In this document: positions 1 to 10,970 of the stretch, piece after piece | Layout: the number at the start of each line of letters is the position of its first letter | Numbering within the stretch: position 1 is the stretch's first letter | Assembly (NCBI GenBank): GCA_023053575.1 | Contig: JAKZAP010000015.1 | Span: 10,406,930 to 10,470,929 of the forward strand | Length of the DNA: 64,000 nt | DNA from: Branchinecta lynchi | Lineage: Eukaryota; Arthropoda; Branchiopoda; Anostraca; Branchinectidae | Direction of reading: 5' to 3' | Notes under the pieces: generated by a model | The model's database searches: none | Seen by the model: the letters and a program-made list of their open reading frames with translations, nothing else | Told to the model about the DNA's origin: nothing | Translations under genes and position numbers: made by a program

Positions 1-435
1 AAATTCTACCTGTCTTAGTTCAAAAGTTGACTTTTTTGCCGTAGGCCAACTTTCTAACGTCACGACTTAGAAAGGAGCAAAGGATAAGCTCTAGTTTCTT
101 TAGCAATGAGAGAACTTTTAAAGTTTAAGAGGCACATCTGATACCGTTACTCTACCACAAACCAAAGTGCAAAAAAAAATTATAAACTCAGCTGAAATCG
201 TCGCAGACATGGACAGAAACAATAGATGGCAGCACTTTCGGACCCGTGGGAAAAAGCCACTTTTTTGTCTCTGTAGATTTTTCTATTTATCACTCAAAGA
301 AGATATGTTGGCTATGGGGCCGGGTAACTGCCGCATATATTTAACACTTATAGATTTTAGTCCACCTTCAATTTGAAACTGGTGCCTGCCTGCTTGCGTG
401 CTAGAACGGAGCTTTCCACTCGAAAGCAGAAACAT
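1..435 (+). repeat. Repeat family B, partial copy cut by the window edge
   Basis: Nearly the same sequence recurs at 33297-33733 and, in part, at 29857-30010. It holds no convincing gene. The match stops at about 435, a few bases before the family A element begins. Confidence 0.85.
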
Positions 436-456
436 CTACGGAAGAACTCAATAAAA

Positions 457-1668
457 ACAAGACCAAAGGTTTCGATGGGATCCCAAAAATTCAATATCTG
501 AGCCAGACAACTGGGTCTTGTCTTAGCCAGATCCAGTCATCGCCAGACTCCTTGAACATTTTTACAATTAAAATTCAGAAACAGATTAAGGCCAAATAGC
601 TAATCATCTGAGAAAAACTTCCTGCCACTACCACCAACTCCTGATTTCGGCCAAACTCCAGCACTAATTGTCCGGCGAAAAAAAGAAAGCTCAAAAATTA
701 ACTCAGGGTATCGTCTTTCCCACTAATGAACATCTAATCAACTTCAAAGAAAAATTTAACTTATAACAAATTTTCCGACTCCAGCCGGATTCCGGTCGAA
801 CTATATGTCTGGGTAAAATATGATTGTCACACACGGATTCAGCATCTCTTCTTACCCCTAAATCGGTTGTCTAATCAACTACAAATAAAACTTTAACTTC
901 TACCAATTTTCCGGTTTTGGCCGGATTCCGGGCGAACTACATGTCGGGATACAAAATTGTTTTCACATAAGTGTTCACCATGTCTTCTTGCCCGAAATCG
1001 AACATCTAATTAACTTCAACTTCAACTTTTAATTTTAACACACTTTCCGGTTTGGGCCGGATTCCGGGCGAACTACTTGTCCGTCGAGAAAATGGTTTTC
1101 ACCACCGTGTTCAGCATGTCTTCCTACCCCTAAATCGAACATCTAATCAACTTAAAATAAAACTTTTACTTTTAACAAACTTTCCGGTTTTGGCCGGATT
1201 CCGGGCGAACTACTTGTCCGTCGAGAAAATGGTTTTCACCATCGTCTTCAGCTTGTCTTCCTACCGCTAAATTGAACATCTAATCAACTTAAAATAAAAC
1301 TTTTACTTTTAACAAACTTTCCGGTTTTGGCCGGATTCCGGGCGAACTACATGTTCGATGACAAAATGGTTTTCACCATCGTGTTCAGCATGTCTTCTTA
1401 CCCCCTAATCGACTATCACATTAGCTGTTTCAAAATATTTTGTTCGCCCATTAATTTGAAACCCCTCCCCCACCCCTAAATGTAGGGCTGCAAAGCCCAT
1501 CTACGAACTTGACTGGTCCGACGACCCAACGAATCCTCACACCACGTTTCATCAAAATATCTCATTCCCTTCGAGAGTTATCGTGCTTACAGACGGACGG
1601 ACAGACGGACGGACGGACAACTTTTCGATGTCATGGGTATCCCTCCACTTACGTTTTGGGATCCCAAA
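457..1668 (+). mobile_element. Family A non-autonomous element with 137-bp internal tandem repeats
   Basis: It shares its start (ACAAGACCAAAGGTTTCGAT) and end (TTTTGGGATCCCAAAA) with the copy inserted in the LINE at 13288-14703, so both ends are defined by comparison. A tandem repeat of about 137 bp occupies roughly 780-1420; the GGCCGGATTCCGGGCG core recurs at 919, 1055, 1192 and 1329. The 3' part carries a GGAC microsatellite near 1598-1618. No coding capacity is visible and the superfamily is not recognised. Confidence 0.75.
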
Positions 1669-2796
1669 AAGGAGTCCGAAACCTACAAGACAGACTTGTT
1701 AGCCTACCCAAGCCTTACAAAATAAGAACAAAATTTTGAGGCTTTTCAGGCCCTTATTTTTAGTAGAATTGTAGGCAAGCGTACGCAGGCTTTGAAGCTT
1801 TCGGCCTAGTTGGCGCAACTTGTAACGGCTCTATTCGTATCGGCCGTAAAGCTCCCAATAAGATGTCGAAGTGGAAAACGAAACAATGGCGAATGACAGG
1901 GATTCCTTAAGCTTATAATCCCATAAGGGAAGGATAATATGAGGGTAGAACACGTTGCCTACTAAAGAAAATACAAACATAAAAAATATGACTTACCAAC
2001 TGGATGTTCATATTGTTACAGTCAAAGAAATAATGGTCTGTTTCATAAACGGCTTTTTCACTTCTGATCCTTTAATTTAAAAGGCTGAGTACATATAGGT
2101 TGAAAAAAATCACCACCTTTTCCACAGAGTCAAAAAAATCCGGTTTTCTGCAGAACCTGTGTGAAGAAAATGTCGCAATCCCGTCTTGGCTCACCGTTCT
2201 GGTTTTACAGAAAAGTAGAGTGATAGTGCGAACACATGATAAGGATTTCTCCGCCGGATTTTCTTCACTTTCATCATAAAGTTGAAAAAATCTCAACTTT
2301 TAAAGTGCGAACACACGATCAGCATTTCCCAGCCTGATTTCCTGAATTTTAATCATCAAGTTGAAATTTTTTTAACTTTTCTATTACGAAGTGATGATGG
2401 TGTCGAAAATCCGGGCAGGAATTCCGGCCTGGAAGCACCAGACCTTGATTGTTTGTCCAAGGCAATATCGAGGAAGGGCGCAATACGCCCTTCCTAAAAT
2501 CATATGACGAATTGCCACCAGATGCGCTAGAGACACAATAATAACCACAGATCAGATCTTGGCATAGGGAATAAGAGATTAGGCTTTCGGTTCACACTGG
2601 GTCATTAGCCCCGTTTAAAATTCAGTCAGCAGTCAGCACTGAAGTCGGAAGCCAGAGATGATAATATTTATGAAGTTTGATATATCCGAGTTGGGTACAG
2701 CACAAGTAGCGGCAGAAGCATTTTAAACAGTTTTAAACATGGCCAGGCCTAGATGGCCTGGCCACCTAGAACTGAAATTAACTGAAACCTTGTCAA
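1669..2796. other. Intergenic stretch, no gene seen
   Basis: Only short ORFs without family resemblance. At 2090-2390 a decayed duplicated motif (AGTTGAAAAAAATC and GTGCGAACACA) appears twice, probably an old repeat. Confidence 0.5.
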
Positions 2797-4084
2797 CAGG
2801 GGCGTCACTAGCCAAAACTCGAGGGGGGGGGGGGGGGGCGCCCTGCCAACCATTTTAGCTTTTCGTCGCACATGTAGTAATAAAATATGCGATACCTTGC
2901 AACCGTAGAAGTCTGAAGAAGCCTAGTTGAATCTACGACCTAAGGGGCGGTTTGAAGGGTTTGGGCATGGGAGGTTGCTACCTCAAAATATACGACAGAT
3001 TTCCAGCAAGGCTCAAGAGTCATACCAGTTGGAAACCATAGCCAAGAAACGCATCATCGCATGCTAGAAACTGTGCGAAATTACAAAAACTTAAGGTGAA
3101 CGTTATTAGTAACAGTAACAGGAATTCGCTAACGCAATATCCCGCCCCACAGTGGTTCCTGATGTTTTTCAAGTAGGCTATGACTTTTTTCGGGCAAAAC
3201 ATGACAATAAAATCTAGATTTTAACGTAACCCAGGCCCCGAAATTCCAAGCCTAAAACACGAATGAAATGACGCGAGCTTCCAGTAAATAGCCTACTACA
3301 AAAGGCGCCGCCGGCAAATTTATTTTGTGAAATCCTGTCTTAGAATACGTCTTTTCGGATCCAAAATGAAATTAAGAGCCATTTAGCACGGACCTGCCCG
3401 TCTGTTCATGACGAATCCAGAAAATGTGAGACTTTAAGCTGGAAGTTGGTAATGTGCTTCAGTTTGACCGTTTCCGAAAAAGAAGTACTGATCATCCAGA
3501 AAAGAAAAACGTGAAACAGAGCAGTCTCTCTGAGTCTCAAGTTAAAAAATAAATAAAAATCAAATGACATGTTGCATCAATCAGGCCCGTCATTACACCG
3601 TCGCTCATTGCTCACGAAGCAGATTTCTTTTTAAACGTCGCACTATATAAACTAGAAACTAACTAATTCTTAAAATTGTACGCCACAAGCAAAATAAGCC
3701 TGTTTTTTACATGAATTAAAAGATATTGGTACATAACAGATCGTGATAAAATTGTCAATCTGGCAAGCTGAAACACGTGGCTGAGAATTCAGAGGCTAAG
3801 AGTCTCAAACGCTCGAGAACCCAGAACGGCCTAGGTCCGAGGTGGATGTCAACTCGGTTCCTTGGTAACCCTGAACTAGCCTTACTGACTTTTTTGGGCG
3901 CACTGCCAGTCCTCCCTTGAGCTTTCCTGGGTGAGCGCCCATTTATCTGAACTTTTGTGTTCGGGTGCTCTACGAGCGTACAGTTTAGCTATTTCTTTTT
4001 GGTCGTATAGCGCCCAGATTAGCTTAACTTATATGGTTCAGATTAGCTTTTTTCTTCCCCCCTCCCCCCATAGCAACGTCCCTG
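2797..4084. mobile_element. Non-autonomous hAT transposon (1288 bp)
   Basis: The ends are imperfect inverted repeats, CAGGGGCGTCACTAGCC on the left and the complement CAGGGACGTTGCTATGG on the right. It is flanked by a perfect 8-bp target duplication, CTTGTCAA, at 2789-2796 and 4085-4092. CAG-type ends plus an 8-bp duplication are diagnostic of the hAT superfamily. A G-run follows the left end and a C-run precedes the right end. No transposase reading frame is present, so it depended on a helper element. Confidence 0.85.
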
Positions 4085-4522
4085 CTTGTCAAACGTACAC
4101 CGCGAAGTAACGAGTCGTTGTTTACTTTACTCTAGCGCACGATCTCTGAACTCTGGCTATGAGAGCGGCTTTAGCCTGAAGAGGACCCTTCCCAAGAATG
4201 GCCAAAATATAGCGCTAATAAAAATGTAGCTGACGTATCTGGTTTGCAGTGTATACTTATTAATATTTATTTGGGTCTAGGCGAGACCCCACCTCCGGAA
4301 ACAAGGCAAGACCCTCCCTCCGGACACCCCCTCTGGTGCAAACAAAGAAACGACCCCCCCCCCCATCCTTTACAGTCAATATGAATCCAGAACATTTAGC
4401 TTGACTTCCCGTGATCTTAAGTCAAGTGGGCTACTGGTACAACAATAAAAACTAACGGCACCTAACTGCAGCTTCCTCGTTAAGAAGGGGAAGGAATTGC
4501 GAAAGGATTTGTTAGGGGAGGG

Positions 4523-4680
4523 GGGGAGGTCGTTACCCTGACTGGCACGGGATCTGATTCGATGTTTCACTTTTAATACCTCTCTGACAACAGCTTGACG
4601 TGAATGCGTGTGTTCGTTCACTTCAGCAATTATTCTGTCACCATCAACCCTCAACTTCGCTTTACACTCCCCTCCCTTGT
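4523..4680 (-). pseudogene. FLYWCH/MULE-type zinc-finger fragment
   Basis: The minus-strand frame reads a Cys-Lys-Ala-Lys segment followed by an acidic Gly-Asp turn and an HTH pair (residues around CKAKL...EHTHS). This matches the second half of FLYWCH zinc fingers, also found at the N-terminus of MULE-type transposases and their relatives. The upstream YWRC half is not seen in the same frame, so this is probably a broken transposon remnant. A host FLYWCH exon is possible but less likely. Confidence 0.4.
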
Positions 4681-4944
4681 TTATCTTTGTTGTGCCTGCG
4701 CTTAACGCATTCAAAACTAAGAACACATCCAGCCACCACTTTTTGCTTCACACAAACATACCCTTTCTGCACGCACAAGCTTATTCTTACATTTGTTACC
4801 GGATACCGCGTCCAGTTATCCTTATCCTACTCATCCGTCAGTAGGTACACGAGCTAATCTGGGTACCCAGCTAATCCCTTGTACTATCCGTGGCGTAGGG
4901 ATTATTTGGGACTAGGAGGTTCTTTTGGATTGTCTTTTTTATTT

Positions 4945-5140
4945 ATGCGGGGGGGGGGGGGGGGGGGTCGCCAGGGTTTTTTGGTACCGTTTTTTTTTTG
5001 GTCGGGGGGGGGGGGGTCGCCAGGGTTTTTTTGGTACCGTTTTTTTTGGTCGGGGGGGGGGGGTACCGGGTGGGGGGGTCGTCGGGTGGAGGGAGTACAG
5101 GGGGGGTCCAGGAGGGTTTTAGCCGGAACCCGGTTCCCCA
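4945..5140 (+). repeat. G-rich tandem repeat, potential G-quadruplex
   Basis: Three units of about 55 bp, each with a long G run, then TCGCCAGGGTTTTTTGGTACCG and a T run. The overlapping Pro- or Gly-rich ORFs on both strands are by-products of this composition. Confidence 0.75.
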
Positions 5141-5340
5141 TATCAAGAACAAAGAATCCAATACAACCTCCGTCTTTGGTCTCATGCAGCGACTTTGGAT
5201 ACCCCGATCAAACTGAACGAAACTAGAGGTACTTGCTATGAGGTTTGAGTTGATACCCGTCTACTTCCCTCTTCAACGGTGCGCATAGCAGATAAAAACT
5301 GTAGTATGCCTGCAGGGGTGGAAAACCCGGTCTGCAGCGA

Positions 5341-5380
5341 TTTGGACGTGACGTCACAAAGGTAGACAACCAATCAGCTG
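5341..5380. promoter_or_regulatory. CRE plus CCAAT-box cluster, possible promoter or LTR-like regulatory site
   Basis: A consensus CRE (TGACGTCA, 5349-5356) lies 13 bp before ACCAATCAGC (CCAAT at 5370). No recognised gene starts nearby, so function is unproven. Confidence 0.2.
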
Positions 5381-5479
5381 TAAGGACGACTCAGACGGCG
5401 TTCGTATTCTTCTGCCGGGTTGTACTGCGATATAGCTGGTTGTAGAGGTAACAAATTATGGTGCTCTGCGTAGCTCCTG

Positions 5480-6798
5480 CGCTCATTTGTATCGACTAGG
5501 GTATCAGAATATATTCGACTCAGCATGGTCGTATTACAGAGATAGGGAGACGGAGGTTCTTGTGATTATTTGTTCTTGCCCATATGGAAGACAACCCTAG
5601 AGGACAGAGATAACGTCATTTTATATTGTCATGCATTCCTAAAACTAAATTACGTTCGTGGTGCTAAATGGATCAGTCAACTGACATTCTAAGAAAATAA
5701 ACAAGAATAAACTATAACATTTTAATTCATCTCGCTACAACAGGGAAAAATAAGTGAACAAGAAAATAAGAAGCAACTGGCAACCCAATACCAAAAAAGC
5801 ATGAGCAGTTTATCGCAAAATTAATAAAGTTAGTAACTATAACAATAACATATATGATTGCGCCAAGAGAACAAGTCAGCTAGGATTTTCTCCAACGATA
5901 TTATTAATCAAAACCACTGAAAAGTAATTCAAACCCCATGCCCTTTTCAAGACAAAACCAAAGTTAACCAAAATTTATAAAAAGTCCTCTCATGTCAAAC
6001 GACACAATCGAGCACGTAGAACAGCAGATGTGTCCAAAATGAAATCTCAGCACTAGGTGTCTCCTGCAGCAATCTTTACAAATTACTCCCCAAAATACGA
6101 TACATACGGCTAGCTGCTAGAAACTATTATTTTATTGCAGGTTCATTTCTTCTGGGTCTAGGCAACCCCCCCTACCATCCCCATCTGGCAAATCTCCCCC
6201 TGGTACCACCCCCCTCCCCAGTAATAAAGCCCCCTGCTCCCCCCCCCCCAAATGCAAATACATGGGAAGTGAAAATCTTCTTAAAAACTACATTTTTGAC
6301 TGAAAGTTCTTAAGGATTTTCTCTAGACACGCGATTTAAATGTAAACGCGTTACGGCGTCTCGCTGTCCACTCGCCTCTATATACACTTTTTAAAAAAAA
6401 TCTATTTTTTTATTACTTAAAGACTATGTGTGTGGGGGGAGGCGGCACCAGGGGGGGTCACCATTTTATTTTGCGGGGGTTAAGTCCGGGGGAGGTGTCA
6501 CCGGGAGGGGATAGTAGGGTCCGATATTCCTTCAGCCCAAGCTGACTGCCAATCATATTTGACGGTGCAAAAGGGATAAGTCAGCTACATTTTATTAGAG
6601 CTATAGTAAGGCAATTTTGGCAAGGGTCCTCCAGGCTCAAGCCGCTTAAGATGGAAAATGAACTTGTGAAAAAACAATTGAAGATCCTTCGTTAAATATC
6701 TGATTTTGAGAACTTCGTCTGTGAAAATTGGTTGGAGCTGGTGCTGTGATTTCATTCTGGATAAGGCGCCGTTTTTGCTGTTCTGTTGGGTCGTCTAA
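5480..6798. other. Non-coding stretch with C-rich and G-rich blocks
   Basis: No gene recognised. C-rich (6165-6250) and G-rich (6430-6520) blocks about 200 bp apart look like the ends of a decayed MITE with C-rich inverted termini; GGGTCTAGGC also opens a similar C-rich block near 4273. Confidence 0.4.
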
Positions 6799-7341
6799 AT
6801 AGGTAGATAGATAGATATGTTTATTGATCCAACTCGTAGCGCCGACATGGCACTAAATACGTCGACCATTACATTTAAATACTTGAATAATTGAGTAAAA
6901 TACTTGAATATATACAATTAGTACACAAAAGAAAATAAATCACTGAGAATTCACTTGTTTTTTGTTAATCTTCTCAGTGAAATATGGTACAAAGGAATTT
7001 GAATACCGGATTTTGCGACATTTAACTGGCACAAAAAGATTTTGATGCCGTGTCCGCCCTGTCACCGGTGCTAGATCGGGCAGAATATCTCTGTGTTTTT
7101 CACTGGCAAGGACTGATCGGCCAAAACATAAAATTAAGTTTTTCCGGCGGACATGGAGTGGCTCAAGCCTTAATAGGAGGAGGGAAGCTTCGTAACCATT
7201 GTATTTCAGTCCTAGCATAATGCGGCAAGCTCTGATTTGCAGTGATTGCGGCACGCTCTGATTTGTAGAAGAATCTCTATAAAGGGTAGAGATTCTTCTG
7301 TATTTTGGTTTTGGAGTCACCTGTCTCTTTTTTCCAGCCAA
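6799..7341 (-). pseudogene. LINE 3' end fragment with TAGA microsatellite tail
   Basis: The minus-strand frame of 133 residues matches the C-terminal tail of LINE reverse transcriptases: a conserved QIRACRIMLGL stretch, then L-rLEPLHVRRK and a Phe-rich segment. Downstream on the minus strand the fragment ends at a short TAGA repeat (6799-6815), a typical LINE terminus. The catalytic reverse-transcriptase part is absent, as in 5'-truncated LINE copies. Confidence 0.65.
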
Positions 7342-7447
7342 GATGGATACTTGTCGGCGGCATGCATGAGCGATTTGAAGTTCCGTACTTTTTGTTCATG
7401 GCTCTAATGAAATTTAGCTGACTTATCCGTTTTGCACCGTCATATAT

Positions 7448-7560
7448 AGTAAGTAAGTAATTTATTTATAACCCGCCGTTTTCAGAAAGTGGAGTAAATG
7501 AAGAAAATAAATAAAACACATAGTAGGAACCCATTTGTTCTAGCTTCAGCCTAACGATGA
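7448..7560 (-). repeat. LINE 3' UTR fragment with (TTAC)n tail
   Basis: On the minus strand it reads AATAAATTACTTACTTAC after a segment similar to 52264-52368 on the plus strand (GGGTTATAAATAAATTACTT). The two are oppositely oriented copies of one LINE tail. Confidence 0.55.
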
Positions 7561-7914
7561 CCCATGCCAAGAAGGATAGTATAGAATATCTTAGCTGACT
7601 TGTCCGTTTTAGCATCATTTTCTTTACATAAAATTTGCAGCCACCTTGAGCTATAGGAGTATTTATACTAATGATAATAACACAGTGAAAAGGAGTGCGT
7701 GCATCTCTACAAAATATTCGCGTTACTTCGGTCAATTATATTTCATCATTGGCAGATCCATTTAGGACTAGAAAAACTTCCTCCTCTTTCCTCCCCCTAC
7801 AAAAAACCCCCACACAATTCAACCCTGGGACATGGGTTCTGAACTGTTTATTAGAGCCTGCCTCGAGCGGGGTAACTTAATCCTGCATCCCACTTCTATC
7901 TTGTTCCCCAGTCC

Positions 7915-7985
7915 ATCGATGCTCAGTTGGTTAGCACACCGGCAACTGAAGCGTAAGGTCGTGGGTTCCCATCCATCCCGCGAAA
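7915..7985 (+). repeat. tRNA-derived SINE head
   Basis: It carries a box-A-like motif (CAGTTGGTTAGCACACCGG) and, about 35 bp on, a box-B-like motif (GGTCGTGGGTTCCCATCC), at tRNA-like spacing. No complete cloverleaf is apparent, so a SINE is more likely than a functional tRNA gene. Confidence 0.5.
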
Positions 7986-7990
7986 TACTA

Positions 7991-8148
7991 CACTGTAAAA
8001 AGTTTCTCCGAATAAGGATGCAGTATTCACTACTGGGATTAATCTTATCTCTATTGGGATAAAATTAATCCGAATTAGGGATAATCTTATCTCAATAAAG
8101 ACAAGATTAATCCCAGTAGTAAATACTGCAAGATTTTTTTTTACAGTG
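7991..8148. mobile_element. TA-flanked foldback MITE (copy 1)
   Basis: CACTGTAAAAA at the left and TTTTTACAGTG at the right, flanked by TA on both sides, suggest a Tc1/mariner-type MITE. Most of the element is one long palindrome around ACTGGGATTAATCTTATC. It lies 45 bp past the AADAT stop codon, so it probably sits in that gene's 3' UTR. Related copies: 8433-8620, 25005-25163, 51355-51530. Confidence 0.8.
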
Positions 8149-8192
8149 TACTGTCTTTCAGTATAACTCACATGACATAGAAGGAGGGCAGT

Positions 8193-8249
8193 TTACTTGG
8201 CCGTTAATTCCATTTCTTCACGAATCAGCTCTGCAAGTTTGGAAAAGCC
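8193..8249 (-). CDS. AADAT: AADAT/KAT2 aminotransferase, last coding exon
   Basis: This 57-bp exon encodes 18 residues (GFSKLAELIREEMELTAK) and a TAA stop. It closes the C-terminal helix of kynurenine/alpha-aminoadipate aminotransferase, where family members read similar Leu-Ala-x-Leu-Ile sequences. It is preceded by a T-rich tract and AG (minus strand), and its phase 0 start fits the phase 0 end of the 9939-10147 exon. Reading past the donor at 9938 gives an unrelated tail, which supports this exon as the genuine end. No peroxisomal SKL-type signal is seen. The acceptor tract resembles the terminal sequence of the local MITEs. Confidence 0.85.
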   Translation of the reverse strand, partial: GFSKLAELIREEMELTAK

Positions 8250-8432
8250 CTGTAAAAAAAAACACAATTATTTTCGGTTAATGGCCCTTGCGATGAAGGG
8301 CCGAAATATCACTAGTATAAAGTTATTTTGACAAGGTATACAGAGGATGATGACCTTTTCACGTAATAATTATTCTTTTTCTTGTACAAAGTAGTTCATT
8401 AGTTCCATACACGAATATCGAATGATTCACTA

Positions 8433-8620
8433 CCCTGTAAAAAAAAACTCCGCTTTCAGATATCTTAATCTTAAATTAATTTCAGAAAACTTAATTACTT
8501 CATCTGCAGTATTTGAATTCTACTCCATGGGATTTTAACTATCCGGATTCGGAACAAAACTCTCCGAATTCGCTGATGCGCAAATACTAAAGGCCGATGT
8601 GGGAGAGACTTTTTACAGTG
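8433..8620. mobile_element. TA-flanked MITE (copy 2)
   Basis: Begins CCCTGTAAAAA and ends TTTTTACAGTG with TA on both sides, like the element at 7991. It lies in the last AADAT intron. Confidence 0.7.
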
Positions 8621-8886
8621 TAGACTTGCGTCTTTGATCCGAATTTTCCGTTCCGAATTCTCGCTTCTAAATTCTCGATTCTCGTACAAATTACCGTTTT
8701 TGCTCCTCTGACTTCTCCATTCTCGATTTTGACAAAAACACTAATTTTGCAGCTCGTCCGCAACCCGGTATACATGTAAAACGCAAGAAAACGCAATAAA
8801 AACGCAAGAAAAGGAGAATTCACTTAATCTGAATAGTCCAAAAACCCGAAATAGGAGAACTCGGAGGAGAATCACGAGGAGAACGC

Positions 8887-8995
8887 CTGCTTTAAACTGA
8901 TTGATATTTTCGGCATTTACGACATCTTCGGGGAGATTATTCCAGAATTCCACTATCCGGTTTTTGAAGCTCCATTTTCCAATGTCTTTTCGGAA
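8887..8995 (-). pseudogene. LINE C-terminal fragment
   Basis: The minus strand reads a short stretch with IGKWSFKNRIVEFWNNLPED and VVNAENINQFK, a hallmark of the very end of CR1/jockey-group LINE ORF2 (the 'vveFWNsLPedVV' motif). Nothing else of the LINE is preserved next to it. Confidence 0.7.
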
Positions 8996-8999
8996 TTTC

Positions 9000-9061
9000 T
9001 TATCTCAGTAGAGCCAAGATTAATCTCAGTAGCAAATACTGCAAGGTTTTTTTTTACAGTG
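9000..9061. repeat. TA-MITE fragment
   Basis: Half of the 7991-type MITE: AAGATTAATCTCAGTAGCAA followed by TACTGCAAG, a T run and ACAGTG. Confidence 0.65.
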
Positions 9062-9327
9062 ATAAGACTCCGACATTCTCGGCTACTGTTCGAGTATTCT
9101 CAAAACGGTGCTAAATCCATGCAATATTTCTGTCATCAATTGAATCTGTTCTTCTGCTACATACAGTCTGTTAAGCCGCTGTACTTGAAACGGATTGTCC
9201 GCGATATCAAGAACTGTTCTTGGTGATATGGACCTGTGACGAAATGTCCTGTGGCAAACAATATCTGTTGATTTTTCGTCACAAAAAGACTAAGAGGGAT
9301 TAGCTTATCCGTTATTGTACAACACAG

Positions 9328-9644
9328 CAGAGGCTTTACTAGCCAAAATGTTTGGGGGACGAGGCATTTACCGACTGGGTGGTAATTTTTACCGACTTTT
9401 TCTGCCGAAAAACGAATGTTTTCAACAACAAAAATGACATTTTTGAAAAAAATCCACTGATTTTCTGAAAAAAACGACTATTTGGACGAAAAATCGACCA
9501 ATTTTCAGAAAAACTGACTGTTTTCATAAAAAAAATCAACCATTTTGAAGAAAAATCGCGGCGCTTACGGTTACTTTTTACCGACTGGCCAACAGCTTTG
9601 GGGGGGGCGTCCCCCCCTCCCCCCCCCCAGTCGTGAAGCCCCTG
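9328..9644. mobile_element. hAT MITE (317 bp)
   Basis: Inverted ends CAGAGGCTTTACTAGCC and CAGGGGCTTCACGACT (complement of the right end), flanked by a perfect 8-bp duplication CAACACAG at 9320-9327 and 9645-9652. The interior is a run of degenerate CTGAAAAAAACGACTATTT-like repeats. It lies in the last AADAT intron. Confidence 0.88.
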
Positions 9645-9938
9645 CAACACAGCACATACTGGAACAAAACTCCTTCTATACCATTGAAGGAAAGGACCAC
9701 AGGTGTTAGTTTGGGGTATTTTGGGGAATTTCCTCGACGTGAGAGGACATCACGCATTCGGGAACGGAGGGAGTTTTAATACCAAAGTCAATGGAAATTA
9801 TTTATTTATCTGTGAATGTTTGTAAAAGCTGTCAATTTATCTGAAAAGATAGTATACTGTAATTAAATATTATCTTAAGGTAGATTCGTCTCCCATCCAA
9901 GTTTCTTCTGTACTAGCGGTCAAAACGGAAGGCCTTAC

Positions 9939-10147
9939 CGTTTCTATCTGCTCCGGCGTGGCAATCGAAAACGCAGCTCTCATATAAGGGCATGGTTTAG
10001 CTGGGTTGGTCATGAAAGCTTGACCGGGTAGAAGAATGACATCCTTGGCAAGGGCTCTCTGCATGATCATAGGGTGTGTGTCTTTGACATGGAGGCACTT
10101 CATCCACAGGAACATCCCACCGGAGGGCAAATGCCACTCGGCGAGAC
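9939..10147 (-). CDS. AADAT: AADAT/KAT2 aminotransferase, penultimate exon (substrate-binding C-terminal domain)
   Basis: This 209-bp exon starts after TTTCAG and ends at ACG/GTAAGG. Together with the last base of the previous exon it encodes 70 residues. They begin GLAEWHLPSGGMFLW, continue through LLPGQAF and end PYMRAAFSIATPEQIET. The Arg of YMRAAFS corresponds to the conserved carboxylate-binding arginine of fold-type I aminotransferases (Arg399 region of human KAT II), and GGMFLW is the family's substrate-pocket segment. The enzyme transfers amino groups from kynurenine or 2-aminoadipate to 2-oxoglutarate with PLP. Phase 1 start and phase 0 end match the neighbouring exons. Confidence 0.95.
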
Positions 10148-10352
10148 CTGAAACGGTTTTCAATCATCCATTTCACGACTGAACAAGAGCTAGAAATACT
10201 TATGACATTTGGAAGGCTGGAAAAGAGGATGAAAGAAGGAATTTACCAATTCGTGGGTTTGTTGTGACCATTTTGTTGTAAACACATATGGAAGTAGGCC
10301 TACCTAAAATCGCAATTACCAGAATTCCGGACTCCCCCAGAGTGCCCAAATC

Positions 10353-10622
10353 AGAGCCTCATTTTTGTTGCACCACTTCTCGGCCGATTCCGGACTGATT
10401 CTATCTACACCCGTGTTTGCACTGCAGTGCTTCCGAGGAAGACGGCAGCGCTTCTCGAGAATCGCGGACTTGCTCACCGACCAAGTCCGTGCTTCCCTGC
10501 AAGGTGCTGCAGCGCTGCCGCTTCAACCAAGAAGAAAGTGAATAAAAAAAACGCGTATTGTGCAAAAGCAAGAAGTGCTGCAGCAGCGATGCGGCAGCGC
10601 TATTGTAACAAAAACGAGGCTC
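10353..10622. mobile_element. Foldback MITE
   Basis: Inverted ends GAGCCTCATTTTTGTTGCA and the complement of TGTAACAAAAACGAGGCTC, with a CG-rich palindromic middle (GCGGCAGCGCTGCAG-like blocks). It lies in the AADAT intron between the 18853 and 9939 exons. ORFs here are mirror images on the two strands and are not genes. Confidence 0.6.
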
Positions 10623-10627
10623 AGGTC

Positions 10628-10740
10628 CGTTTCTGTCACTGATGTATCTAGAGCTTCTGCTTCTTCTTCCCACCAAGTGTCATCCCAATAGCTACACTCT
10701 AAGCGTGTTACAAAATCCCCCCCCCCCTACTCCCACCAAA
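10628..10740 (+). repeat. Family C fragment
   Basis: Matches one internal unit of the family C elements at 30.0 and 60 kb (CCACCAAGTGTCATCCC then CACTCTAAGCGTGTT and a C-run). Confidence 0.6.
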
Positions 10741-10970
10741 TTGATAGGATCTTGTCCGTTCTTGTGTCAATCAATCAATCAATCTTTATTATTCAATAAA
10801 CATTCCTTACGGTATTCACAAAAAACCGAATATTTGTTATCTCGTCAAACATAACTATATACAATTGCGCTTTTACATAGTCAAATATTAAATAATTACA
10901 CAAGAACAAGAATTGCAACAAACTAAAACGCTAAAAATTCAATAAATAATATAAAAAAGAGGAAAAGAAT

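Noticed and set aside
7915..7985. Functional tRNA gene
   Set aside because: Box A/B-like motifs are present, but a complete cloverleaf with paired acceptor stem is not apparent; a tRNA-derived SINE fits better.
9870..9938. C-terminal extension of the AADAT exon (reading on to a stop at 9870)
   Set aside because: The residues have no family similarity, and a good GTAAGG donor lies at 9938-9933. The conserved C-terminal helix is found instead in the exon at 8193-8249.
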